Shown here in pieces: positions 8,145 to 16,174 of a stretch of 64,000 nt of DNA. This DNA comes from CAZZEX01 sp964653285 (GTDB taxonomy: Bacteria > Chloroflexota > Anaerolineae > B4-G1). The stretch covers positions 8,386 to 72,385 of the forward strand of contig CAZZEX010000013.1 of NCBI GenBank assembly GCA_964653285.1. Direction: 5' to 3'. Positions within the stretch are counted from its first letter, which is position 1. Each line of letters starts with the position of its first letter. A program made the translations under genes and the position numbers. The notes beneath the pieces are model-generated. The model was given only the letters and a program-made list of their open reading frames with translations, was not told the origin of the DNA and did no database searches.

Positions 8145-9512
8145 ATGGTCACAGAAACACCACAATTTCAACTGCTCATCACGCACGCTCGTTTAGCCAC
8201 GCTGGGCAGCGACCCCAGCCTCGTCGAGGATGGCGCGTTGCTTATCGAGGATGATCGCATCGCTGCGCTTGGCACCACTACCGAACTGACCACACGCTAC
8301 CCCGCCGCAGAGCGCTGGGACGCGGCGGGCCAACTGGTGCTCCCGGCCTCCTTATGTGCCCACACTCACTTCTACGGGGCCTTCGCCCGCGGGATGGCCA
8401 TCCCCGGCGAGCCGCCGGCCAACTTCCCCCAGATCCTGGAACGGCTCTGGTGGCGGCTGGATAAGGCACTCACGCTGGAGGATGTACGCTACTCAGCGCT
8501 GGTCTGCCTGGTAGACGCGATCCGCCACGGCACGACCACGCTGATTGACCACCACGCCAGCCCCAACGCAATCGAGGGCTCACTCGACGTCATCGCCGAG
8601 GCAGTGCAGGCTGCGGGGCTACGGGCCTGCCTCTGCTACGAGGTCACCGACCGGGACGGCCCCGAGCGCGCCCGGGCCGGCATCACCGAAAATGTCCGCT
8701 TCGCCAATTCGCAATTCGCAACTCGCAATTCGCAATTCGCAGCCACCTTCGGCCTCCACGCCTCGCTCACTCTCTCCGACGCGACGCTCGCCGATTGCGT
8801 CTCTGCCGCCCGCGACCCGGGTCTGGGGTTCCATATCCACGTCGCCGAGGATGGGGCCGATCAGGAGGACTCCCTGCGCAAGTCCGGTAAGCGCGTCGTC
8901 CACCGACTGCACGACGCGGGCGTCCTTGGCCCCCGCACCATCGCCGCCCACTGCATCCATGTGGACGAGAGCGAGATCGAACTGCTGGCGGAGACCGGCA
9001 CGTGGGTCACGCACCAGCCGCGCTCGAACATGAACAACGGCGTGGGGGTGGCGGCGGTCGAACCGATGCTGCGCGCCGGTGTGAACCTGGGCCTGGGCAA
9101 CGACGGCTTCTCCAACCAGATGTTCGCCGAGATGAAGGTGGCCTACCTGGTGCACAAACTGGCTCAGCGCGACCCCCGGGCGATGCCCGGCGACCTGGTG
9201 ATGCGGCTGGCGTACGCCGACAACGCTCGTTTGGCGCGTGTCTTCTGGCCTGACTTGAGGCTGGGGGAACTGTGCGAGGGCGCGGCTGCCGACCTGGTCT
9301 TCCTGGATTACCACCCCACAACGCCGCTGACGGCGGGGAATCTGCCCTGGCACCTGCTCTTTGGCGTCGAGGCGTCGGCGATAACGGCCACCGTTTGCGC
9401 CGGGCAGGTGCTGATGCGCGACCGCACGCTACTCACCCTGGACGAGGAGGTCATCACCGCCCGGTCGCGAGAGTTGGCAGCGCAGGTGTGGGAGCGCGTC
9501 AATGAACAATGA
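8145..9512 (+). CDS. ssnA: SsnA-type amidohydrolase (aminohydrolase family, deaminase-like)
   Basis: The 455-residue protein belongs to the metal-dependent amidohydrolase superfamily, closest in pattern to SsnA and the TRZ/ATZ chlorohydrolase-deaminase group. It shows the N-terminal strand set, the HTH metal pair (CAHTHFYG, about residue 66), the HIHVAEDG and AAHCIHVDE histidines (about 236 and 270), and the GNDGF aspartate (about 327). Members hydrolyse or deaminate purine-like or other amine-bearing rings; the substrate here is unknown. A GGGGGAGG site precedes the ATG. An in-frame block of five 7-nt repeats at 8706-8740 encodes NSQFATRNSQFA in a variable loop just before the conserved FGLHASLTLSD segment. 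The stop codon itself lies in another short repeat (9500-9513). Confidence 0.85.
   Translation: MVTETPQFQLLITHARLATLGSDPSLVEDGALLIEDDRIAALGTTTELTTRYPAAERWDAAGQLVLPASLCAHTHFYGAFARGMAIPGEPPANFPQILERLWWRLDKALTLEDVRYSALVCLVDAIRHGTTTLIDHHASPNAIEGSLDVIAEAVQAAGLRACLCYEVTDRDGPERARAGITENVRFANSQFATRNSQFAATFGLHASLTLSDATLADCVSAARDPGLGFHIHVAEDGADQEDSLRKSGKRVVHRLHDAGVLGPRTIAAHCIHVDESEIELLAETGTWVTHQPRSNMNNGVGVAAVEPMLRAGVNLGLGNDGFSNQMFAEMKVAYLVHKLAQRDPRAMPGDLVMRLAYADNARLARVFWPDLRLGELCEGAAADLVFLDYHPTTPLTAGNLPWHLLFGVEASAITATVCAGQVLMRDRTLLTLDEEVITARSRELAAQVWERVNEQ
8706..8740. repeat. Intragenic heptamer repeat block (5 units)
   Basis: Five perfect-length 7-nt units in a row: AATTCGC four times with AACTCGC in third place. 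The block is within the amidohydrolase gene and leaves the frame open. Confidence 0.85.
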
Positions 9513-9513
9513 C
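9500..9513. repeat. Two CAATGAA-type heptamers spanning a stop codon
   Basis: CAATGAA and CAATGAC are adjacent; the TGA stop of the amidohydrolase gene lies in the second unit. The same unit recurs at 20079. Confidence 0.5.
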
Positions 9514-9530
9514 AAATTGGGCCGTGACGT

Positions 9531-9582
9531 GTGAAACGTGATGCGTAATTACCGCATCACGTTATCACGCATCACGTTTCAC
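9531..9582. terminator. Long inverted repeat between convergent genes (probable bidirectional terminator)
   Basis: GTGAAACGTGATGCGT (9531-9546) and its exact complement (9567-9582) form a 16-bp stem around a 20-base loop that can itself fold. The arms are built of heptamers such as GTGAAAC and GTGATGC and share units with the block at 13706. The right arm covers the last codons of the RNase J gene, so repeat and coding sequence overlap. Confidence 0.65.
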
Positions 9583-11225
9583 GTTTCTATCACCGTCGGG
9601 ATCACGATGGGACGACCCCTGGTCTCCCGGTAGAGGAACCTGGATAACGCTGCCTGCACTTGCTTTTCGATCTCTGCTGGGGGTGTTCCCGGCCTGGCCA
9701 AGGCTGCAGACAGGGTGACCTCCTCCGCCCGGGCCAGCAGATCCTCCGCGCCGGGGACAAAGATGAAGCCACGGGTCACGATGCGCGGCCGGCCTACAGG
9801 CCGGCCCGTCCGGCGCTCGTAGCGGACGATGGACATCACGAAACCGTTCTGTCCCAGCGTCTCCCGCTCGTGCATCACCGCCGGCCCGATCTCGCCTACC
9901 CGCGTCCCATCCACGAAGACGTAACCGCCAGATACCCGCTCCCCAATCTCCAGTTTCTCACCAAAGGTCAACACATGGCCATTTTCGACCACGGCGATGT
10001 TCTCCGCCGGGATGCCCAACTGTCGCGCGGTTTTGCCGTGCTGTTTGAGGTGGCGCAGTTCGCCGTGGATGGGGACGAAGAAGCGCGGGCGGAGCAGGTT
10101 GATCAATAACTTCTGCTCCTCCTGGCTGGCGTGGCCCGAGACGTGTACTGGCGAAAGAGGGTCGTAGTAGACGTCCGCGCCCTTCTGGAAGAGGCGGTTG
10201 ACAACGCGGTGAATCAGTTCCTCGTTACCGGGGATGGTGTGCGAGGAAAACACTACCGTGTCCCCCTCTTGAATGCGCAGCGAGCGGTGCTGCCCGACCG
10301 CCAGACGGCTCAGCACCGCCGTCGGTTCGCCCTGCGTGCCGGTCGCCATGATGACGATCTCACGGGCCGGCAATTTCTTGATCTCGCCCAGGGTCACCAA
10401 CATGCCATTGGGGATGTTGAGATATCCCAACTCGCGAGCCATCTTGGTGTTCTCGGCCATCGTTCTGCCAGCGATGGCGATCTTCCGGCCATGCTGTGCC
10501 GCCACGTCCACTACCTGCTGGATGCGAGAGATAAGCGAGGCGAAGGTCGCCACGATCACCCGTCCCGGAGCCTGCCGCATCACCTGGTGGAACGCATCGT
10601 CCAGCACCGCCTCTGAGGGAGTGTTGCCGGGGCGATTGGCGTTGGTGCTGTCGGAGAGAAGCACCAGCACCCCGCGACCACTGAACTCGGCCAGTTTTGC
10701 GTAATCGGTAGGCCAGCCGTCCACTGGCGTGTGATCGAACTTGAAGTCGCCGCTGTGCACGATCAGCCCCGCTGGCGTCGTGATGCCCAGACCTACCCCA
10801 TCGGGGATGGAATGGCAGACGTGGTAGGGCTCAACAGTGAAGGGACCAATGTTAATGACGTCCCCTGGGGCATAGGTATGCAGCGTCGCCCGCTCCAGCA
10901 CGTGCCTCTGCTTCAGTTTGACCTCGATCAGGCCTCGGGTCAGCCGTGAGGCGTAAACCGGCACGTTGAACTCCTCCAGAAAGTGTGACAATCCGCCAAT
11001 GTGATCCTCGTGGCCGTGGGTGATGGCAATCGCACGTATGCGGTCTTTCTTATCCCGCAGGTATCCCCAGTCGGGGATGATATAGTCAATCCCCAGCATG
11101 TCCGATTCAGGGAACATGATGCCCGCGTCCACGACGAGGATGTTGTGGCCGTACTCAATGCTCATCATATTTTTGCCGACTTCCCCCAGGCCACCCAGGG
11201 GTACGATACGTAGTTTCTCAGCCAT
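9579..11225 (-). CDS. rnj: Ribonuclease J
   Basis: The 548-residue protein is a metallo-beta-lactamase/beta-CASP nuclease that matures and degrades RNA in the cytoplasm with 5' exonuclease and endonuclease activity. It has the N-terminal PLGGLGEVGKNM start, the zinc-binding HGHEDHIGG (about residue 70), the HSGDFKFDHTP and SDSTNANRPGNTPSE motifs, the beta-CASP region, and the HVSGHASQEE motif (about 365), with a complete C-terminal domain. The length is normal for RNase J1/J2. AGGAG lies 11 bases before the ATG at 11225. The last two codons and the stop fall in the terminator stem shared with the convergent amidohydrolase gene. Confidence 0.96.
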   Translation of the reverse strand: MAEKLRIVPLGGLGEVGKNMMSIEYGHNILVVDAGIMFPESDMLGIDYIIPDWGYLRDKKDRIRAIAITHGHEDHIGGLSHFLEEFNVPVYASRLTRGLIEVKLKQRHVLERATLHTYAPGDVINIGPFTVEPYHVCHSIPDGVGLGITTPAGLIVHSGDFKFDHTPVDGWPTDYAKLAEFSGRGVLVLLSDSTNANRPGNTPSEAVLDDAFHQVMRQAPGRVIVATFASLISRIQQVVDVAAQHGRKIAIAGRTMAENTKMARELGYLNIPNGMLVTLGEIKKLPAREIVIMATGTQGEPTAVLSRLAVGQHRSLRIQEGDTVVFSSHTIPGNEELIHRVVNRLFQKGADVYYDPLSPVHVSGHASQEEQKLLINLLRPRFFVPIHGELRHLKQHGKTARQLGIPAENIAVVENGHVLTFGEKLEIGERVSGGYVFVDGTRVGEIGPAVMHERETLGQNGFVMSIVRYERRTGRPVGRPRIVTRGFIFVPGAEDLLARAEEVTLSAALARPGTPPAEIEKQVQAALSRFLYRETRGRPIVIPTVIET

Positions 11226-11370
11226 GTTACTTCGCTCCTGTAGATTGCATAGAAGGGCGCTTGTATGTGAACTTACCTTGAAATAAAGAGCACCACCCGG
11301 CCTGCGCCCATCCGACCGGCGGTGCGTTTAGTCAATCCCAATGCCTCAGGTCCAGCCGCTTCATGTATAG

Positions 11371-11399
11371 ATGTTAACACGCTCTGTCGGTTCTGTCAA
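11371..11399 (-). promoter_or_regulatory. Sigma70-type promoter upstream of rnj
   Basis: On the minus strand TTGACA (11399-11394) and TAACAT (11376-11371) are 17 bases apart. The leader to the rnj ATG at 11225 would be about 140 bases. Confidence 0.6.
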
Positions 11400-11595
11400 A
11401 TTCTGCACGCCGCTGGCCTGCTCCCTGCCCCGACCCGTAGCACCATCTCATTCAACAACCTTCTACACCGCGCTTTGACGTCGGGTATCGAGAGCGCCTC
11501 AGCAATCTTCTGTCGAGTGACCTCGATTTTCATAGTAAGGGTAGCGCGTATGCTTCCCATAATTTTCACGCTTTTCCAGCCAAGTTTCTCGTCAG
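11400..11595. other. Spacer without a convincing gene
   Basis: Nothing firm is seen here. A 54-codon minus-strand reading frame (11560 to 11396, start MGSIRATLTMKIEV) has no clear ribosome site, and its stop overlaps the -35 box of the rnj promoter, so it is not called. The plus-strand frames show no protein-like pattern. Confidence 0.4.
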
Positions 11596-11949
11596 GTGGT
11601 TGAGAGCATCGCCAGAGTTGATTCCAAGAAGGGCAAAGTATTACATCGCTACTATTCGGAAATGACGCGCTGCTTGGCCGAAATGGTCCGCGTGTTGAGG
11701 CCGGGCAAAGCCGCTATTATCGTAGTTGGCTCGTCCACAATGCGTGGGACGGATACCCGAACCGACGTTTGCCTGGGGGAGATTGGAAAGCGCGTTGGAT
11801 TTGAGTTGAGTGGTATCGCAGTGCGCAGGCTAGACCGCGACAAGCGGATGATGCCAGCGCGACGAGAACGTTCCTCGGCCCGTTCCCAGATCGAGGAACG
11901 GATGCACGAAGAATACGTGATTGGTTTTCTTAAACCGGAATCGAGATAG
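11596..11949 (+). pseudogene. C-terminal remnant of a DNA (N4/N6) methyltransferase
   Basis: The 117-codon frame reads like the end of a DNA methylase: a helix followed by MVRVLRPGKAAIIVVGSS, matching the methyltransferase strand that follows the catalytic NPPY/SPPY region, and a C-terminal EEYVIGFLKPE strand. The SAM-binding motif and catalytic tetrapeptide are absent upstream, where no open frame continues, so the 5' part has been lost. Together with the complete restriction-modification gene at 26614 it suggests turnover of defence genes. It starts at a weak GTG and is unlikely to be functional. Confidence 0.6.
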
Positions 11950-12026
11950 GAGCATTCGGTTATGAACCTGGAACAGTTGCGCAAGGCATATCACGTTTCT
12001 ATTGCGTTAGAGTTACATTAGAAAAA

Positions 12027-12055
12027 TTCCCCGCCGGCCTGAGGCCGGCGGGGAA
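12027..12055 (-). terminator. Intrinsic terminator of the B12-radical SAM gene
   Basis: A perfect 13-bp stem (TTCCCCGCCGGCC and its complement, loop 3) is followed on the minus strand by five T residues, 33 bases after the stop at 12088. Confidence 0.85.
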
Positions 12056-12087
12056 ATCTCCGGTGCCACTCCAGTTACCGCCTCTGC

Positions 12088-13686
12088 TTACGATGTGCCG
12101 GTCGCCCGCTGGCGGCGCGGCCCCATCAGCCGACGCAAGTGCTCCACGTAGACCCGCGAGCGCGCCTGCTGTGCCCACTGCCGGATGTGGGTGTGCCCGT
12201 ACAGCCGCAGCACCGGCACCACCAGCATGTCTTGCAGCCGTTTCCACGACTCACGTGACAGTGCCCCCCGTAGGATGTCCAACACGTCCGGCCGGCGGGA
12301 GGGGAGCAACGACAACAGCGCCACGCGCGGCAGTTGCAACCGCAACCCCCGCTCACGCCACAGCAGCCCCAAAAGGAAGGGCAGATTGCGGGCCACGTTG
12401 GAGACGATCAGGCGCAGCGCGTAACGGACGGAGTAAAAGCGCGCCATAGCCCGGTAGGTACCCATCTGCAACTCATACGGGCTCATCAGCGCCGGTTGGG
12501 TGACGCAGTGGTGCCCGTCGTACAGGCTCCAGTCATCCGTCAACAATCGGCCCTGCGCGACTATACGTTCGTAGAGCGGCGTGCCCGGGATGGGAATCAA
12601 CATCAGAAGCTGCACTGTGTCAATCTCGTTCTGGAGCGCGAAGTCCACCGTCCGCTGGAAGGTCTCCACATCGTCGGTGTCTGCGCCCAGCACGAACATG
12701 CCGTGCACATGGATGCCGTAGTCGTGGAAGGCACGGACGCTCTCGCGGATGTCTCGCACGTCCTGGTGCTTGTTGTAGATGTCCAGCGTGGCCGGGTTGA
12801 CCGACTCGAAGCCGCAGTAGACCATCGTACAGCCGGAATCGCGCATCAGGCCAAGCAACTCGTGGTCCAGTTCCCCGCTCCGCTTGTCCTCGTAGACCAC
12901 ACCAGCACGCACCTGCGCTGACCAGCGGGGGGTCAGGCCGCGCTCGATCATCCCCCGTAGCAACGCCCGGGTGCGCGCCTTATCCACGACGAAGTTGTCG
13001 TCGTAGAAAAAGACCGCCCCCCGGTCATGGTAGGTCTCCAGTTCGGCCAGCACGTCCTCAATGGAGCGAGCACGCACCCGCCGGCCGAACATGCGGATGA
13101 CGGCGCAGAAGTCGCAAGCGTAGGGACACCCCCACTGGGTCACAATCGGCACGTTGGTCATCCGCTCGTGGCCGACGATCAGGTGCAGGGCAGGGGATGG
13201 CAGCGCCGTGAACTCCTCTTGCGTGCAAGGGGGCCGGTCAGGGTTGTGGACCGGCTGTCCCGCCGCGTCGTGGTACGACAGACCCGCGATGTGGGCCGGG
13301 TCAGCGCGGCCCTCCAGCGCGTCCACCAGTTCCAGCAACGTCACCTGCCCCTCCCTGCGCACGACGAAGTCGCAGTGCTGCAGTGCCTCGTCGGGCAGGA
13401 AGGTGACGTGCGAGCCGCCGATGACGGTTGGGATGCCCAGGTCGCGCACCCGCCCGGCCATCTCATAAGCCACTGGTGTGGTCGCGGTGGTGCTGGAGAA
13501 TCCCACCAGGTCGGCCTCCGCGACGTCGGCCCAGTCAACCGGGGCCAGCGTCTCGACGTAGATGCGCACGTCGTGGCCGCGCCCGGCCAGCAGCCGTCCC
13601 AGCAGCGGTAGGCCCAGGCGCGGGAGGAGCGCCCGGTCAAAAACATTCAGCCCAGGAGCCTGGGGCTCAATCAGTCGGATTTTCAT
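12088..13686 (-). CDS. B12-binding radical SAM protein
   Basis: The 532-residue protein has a Rossmann-like cobalamin-binding region (about residues 5-140, VGFSSTTATTP...VIGGSHVT) and a radical SAM barrel (about 170-400) with the cluster motif CPYACDFC. The sequence IPIPGTPLYE and the C-terminal ~130 residues fit the DUF4070-type end of this family. Relatives use a 4Fe-4S cluster, S-adenosylmethionine and cobalamin to modify lipids, tetrapyrroles or natural products, often by methylation. The substrate cannot be told from the sequence. It stands alone, with a strong terminator 3' and a heptamer repeat block 20 bases upstream of its start. Confidence 0.9.
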   Translation of the reverse strand: MKIRLIEPQAPGLNVFDRALLPRLGLPLLGRLLAGRGHDVRIYVETLAPVDWADVAEADLVGFSSTTATTPVAYEMAGRVRDLGIPTVIGGSHVTFLPDEALQHCDFVVRREGQVTLLELVDALEGRADPAHIAGLSYHDAAGQPVHNPDRPPCTQEEFTALPSPALHLIVGHERMTNVPIVTQWGCPYACDFCAVIRMFGRRVRARSIEDVLAELETYHDRGAVFFYDDNFVVDKARTRALLRGMIERGLTPRWSAQVRAGVVYEDKRSGELDHELLGLMRDSGCTMVYCGFESVNPATLDIYNKHQDVRDIRESVRAFHDYGIHVHGMFVLGADTDDVETFQRTVDFALQNEIDTVQLLMLIPIPGTPLYERIVAQGRLLTDDWSLYDGHHCVTQPALMSPYELQMGTYRAMARFYSVRYALRLIVSNVARNLPFLLGLLWRERGLRLQLPRVALLSLLPSRRPDVLDILRGALSRESWKRLQDMLVVPVLRLYGHTHIRQWAQQARSRVYVEHLRRLMGPRRQRATGTS

Positions 13687-13705
13687 TGTTCTCTCTCCTA
13701 TCGAA

Positions 13706-13733
13706 AACGTGATGTGTGATGCGTAAAACGTGA
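13706..13733. repeat. Heptamer repeat block (4 units) upstream of the radical SAM gene
   Basis: Four successive 7-nt units AACGTGA, TGTGTGA, TGCGTAA, AACGTGA. Units are shared with the inverted repeat at 9531. Confidence 0.7.
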
Positions 13734-13758
13734 AGGGCTCGCCGAAGCCTCGTTGGCG

Positions 13759-14324
13759 TCATTGGCGGGCGTGAAGCCGCGTCTGCGCGATCAGCATCGG
13801 TAGCGGAACCACCAAAACGAACTCCGGCTTCCATTCAGATTGAGGCAGTGCAGAAAACAGGATCAAGCCAGGGTAACGTGAGGACAGGAGCGCGTCCTGG
13901 GCGGACGAGATAAGGGGAAAGAGGGGAAATACGAGGGCATAATCCGCTGCCGTCTGGACAGCATCGCAGTGATGCAGGGCCGGCGAGCATGTTCGGCCAT
14001 CCACAACAGCATCAGCCCCAGGCATAGTTCGAGTAATGCCTGGGCCGCGGTCTCCTCCGGCGTGCACTCCGCATCGTGGGAGTGGCAGAACTCCAGTACC
14101 TGCCCCACCGGCAGGTGCAGGCGCGGCGCAGAGGCCAGCAGATCGTGCAAGCGCTGCTGCCCGCTCAGGAGCAGCGTGCGGGCCAGCGCCCCTGAGCGCG
14201 AGATGCTGCTGTTCACGATCTGCGAAACCCCCACCAGCACTTGCAGCAACAGAAGGGGCTGCAAGCCAGCCAGGGCCTCGAGAGTGACCTTGCGTCGCAA
14301 CGCGTGGAGCGAGGATACAGTCAT
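13759..14324 (-). pseudogene. Hypothetical protein broken by a frameshift
   Basis: Reading from the ATG at 14324 gives a protein-like, helical sequence (residues 1-113, ending EHARR). The frame then turns into Arg/Pro-rich nonsense. Adding one base in the GGCCC run near 13980 restores a second plausible stretch of about 75 residues (ALHHCDAVQTAADYALVF ... AQTRLHARQ) that ends at 13759. One lost base is therefore the simplest reading, either a true mutation or a sequencing error. No family is recognised; a His/Cys stretch (EFCHSHDAEC) is seen. A strong promoter 32 bases upstream indicates it was or is expressed. It is divergent from the PEBP lipoprotein gene. Confidence 0.55.
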
Positions 14325-14355
14325 CCTCTTGCCTGAGAGAAACATAATTGGGAGC

Positions 14356-14383
14356 ATTATATGCATTTGCTCCTGAAAGTCAA
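14356..14383 (-). promoter_or_regulatory. Sigma70-type promoter of the frameshifted gene
   Basis: Minus-strand TTGACT (14383-14378) and TATAAT (14361-14356) with a 16-base spacer; the ATG follows about 30 bases later. Confidence 0.7.
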
Positions 14384-14425
14384 GCTGCCTGCTGCCTGGG
14401 AAACCGGGCAGTACGCCGTCTAGAC

Positions 14426-14453
14426 TTGACACCCTTGATATTTGCTCTATACT
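14426..14453 (+). promoter_or_regulatory. Sigma70-type promoter of the PEBP lipoprotein gene
   Basis: TTGACA (14426-14431) and TATACT (14448-14453) with a 16-base spacer, 24 bases before the ATG at 14478. Confidence 0.75.
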
Positions 14454-14477
14454 GAATCGGGGCAGGTGGAGATAGAA

Positions 14478-15065
14478 ATGAAGAAATTCATTTCACTGTT
14501 CTTGTTCGTGATCCTTGTTGCGAGTGGCTGTGGGCCAGAGCCATGCCCCAGTTTCACCCCTGAAGCGCCCACACCTGTTCCACCGGATGAAGGAGGTCAA
14601 GCAATGCCTTTTGAACTGACGAGCACTGCCTTCGCCCCCGGGGAGCCGATCCCCCGCAAGTATACCTGCGACGGCCAGAACATCTCACCGCCGCTGCAGT
14701 GGGGTGATCCGCCCCAGGGTACACGAAGTTTTGCGCTCATCTCCGATGATCCCGACGCGCCAGTGGGCACCTGGGTACACTGGGTGCTCTACAACCTGCC
14801 AGCCGAAACCCGTGCCTTGCCGGAGGCCGTCCCCTCAGACGCGGACCTGCCCGACGGCAGCCGGCATGGTCAGAATAGTTGGCGCCGGCTGGGCTACGGT
14901 GGTCCCTGTCCACCCGGCGGCACCCACCGTTACTTCTTCAAACTCTACGCCCTGGATACGATGCTCGACCTAGCCGCCAGCGCCAGCAAGGAACAACTGC
15001 TCCAGGCAATGGAGGGGCACATCCTGGCCCAGACGGAAGTGATGGGAGTATACACCAGCCAATGA
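14478..15065 (+). CDS. YbhB/YbcL-family (PEBP-like) lipoprotein
   Basis: The ATG at 14478, with GGTGGAG upstream and the promoter just before it, gives 195 residues. Residues 1-17 form a lipoprotein signal ending VASGC, then a short Pro-rich tether and a phosphatidylethanolamine-binding-like domain with the family signatures TCDGQNISPPLQW, DDPDAP-GTWVHWVLYNLP and GPCPPGGTHRYFFKLYALD. It should be a surface or periplasm-side anchored protein. The bacterial branch is thought to bind small anionic ligands; its role here is unknown. It is transcribed divergently from the frameshifted gene. Confidence 0.9.
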   Translation: MKKFISLFLFVILVASGCGPEPCPSFTPEAPTPVPPDEGGQAMPFELTSTAFAPGEPIPRKYTCDGQNISPPLQWGDPPQGTRSFALISDDPDAPVGTWVHWVLYNLPAETRALPEAVPSDADLPDGSRHGQNSWRRLGYGGPCPPGGTHRYFFKLYALDTMLDLAASASKEQLLQAMEGHILAQTEVMGVYTSQ

Positions 15066-15209
15066 CAGCCCGTAGTAACACGCTGCGGCTATGGGATTGG
15101 ACGGAGGTAAACGTCCAGTTGCCCTTTAGGCCGCTCCCGTGCGGCTGATTCCAAGGCCAGTACGACTTCACGTCGGCGTAAGACTTCTTTCCCTTTGAGG
15201 GAGGTTCTC

Positions 15210-16151
15210 ATGCGCATAGCAGTGTTTGGTACAGGTGCTGTGGGCGGCTATTTTGGCGGGCGGCTGGCCCAGGCTGGAGAGGAAGTCGTGTTTATCGCCC
15301 GTGGGGAACGGTTGCGGGCTCTGCGGGACCAGGGCCTGCGGGTGGAGAGCCCCAAGGGTGACTTTGCAGTGCAGCCCGTGCAGGCGACCGATGATCCGGC
15401 GCAGGTGGGGATGGTGGACGTGATCCTGGTGGGTGTGAAGGCCTGGCAGGTGACGGAGGCCGCGCAGGTTATGGGCCCGCTGGTTGGGCCAGAGACGTTC
15501 GTGGTGCCACTGCAAAACGGGGTAGAAGCGCCAGATCAGTTGGCGGCGGTGCTGGGCGCTGGGCACGTGTTGGGTGGTCTGTGCAGAATCGTCAGTTCCG
15601 TCGTAGAACCGGGCCACATCCGCCATGCCGGGCTGGAGCCCTACGTGGCCTTTGGCGAGTTGGACAGCCGTCCCAGCGAGCGAGCCGGACGACTGCGGGA
15701 GGCTTTCGCGCGGGCGGGGGTGACGGCTGAAATCCCCCCCGACATTCAGGTTGCCATGTGGGAGAAGTTCCTGTTTATCACCTCGTTCAGCGGCGTGGGG
15801 GCGGTGACGCGCGCTCCGGCCGGGGTGTTGCGCAGCCTGCCAGAGACGCACCAGATGCTGGAACAGGCCATGCACGAGGTTCTCGCCGTAGCAAGGGCGC
15901 GCGAGATTGCTTTGCCGGAGGAGGCCATTCCCAGGACGCTGACCCTTATAGGTAACCTGCCGCCGGGTGGGACAGCCTCAATGCAGCGGGACGTTATGGA
16001 GGGGCGACCCTCGGAACTGGAATCGCAGAACGGGGCGGTGGTGCGCCTGGGTCAGGAGGTGGGGGTGGCTACCCCGCTACACGCTTTTATCTATCACAGC
16101 CTGTTGCCGCTGGAGTTGCGAGCACGGGGCCGGGTGCAGTTCGCGCTTTGA
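15210..16151 (+). CDS. panE: 2-dehydropantoate 2-reductase (ketopantoate reductase)
   Basis: This protein has 313 residues from the ATG at 15210, chosen for GGGAGG eight bases upstream; an in-frame TTG lies at 15195. It should reduce ketopantoate to pantoate with NADPH in coenzyme A synthesis. The N-terminal nucleotide-binding FGTGAVGGYFGG, the central PLQNGV motif and the C-terminal substrate-binding ELESQNGAVVRLG stretch are all present, and the length is normal. The family also contains reductases for other 2-keto acids, so the substrate is likely but not certain. It is followed closely by the nitrilase-like gene, and the two may be co-transcribed. Confidence 0.9.
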   Translation: MRIAVFGTGAVGGYFGGRLAQAGEEVVFIARGERLRALRDQGLRVESPKGDFAVQPVQATDDPAQVGMVDVILVGVKAWQVTEAAQVMGPLVGPETFVVPLQNGVEAPDQLAAVLGAGHVLGGLCRIVSSVVEPGHIRHAGLEPYVAFGELDSRPSERAGRLREAFARAGVTAEIPPDIQVAMWEKFLFITSFSGVGAVTRAPAGVLRSLPETHQMLEQAMHEVLAVARAREIALPEEAIPRTLTLIGNLPPGGTASMQRDVMEGRPSELESQNGAVVRLGQEVGVATPLHAFIYHSLLPLELRARGRVQFAL

Positions 16152-16174
16152 GCCTGTACGAGTGGAGGCAGAAA

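Noticed and set aside
11322..11603. 93-codon plus-strand frame
   Set aside because: It crosses the rnj promoter, has no ribosome site and resembles no family.
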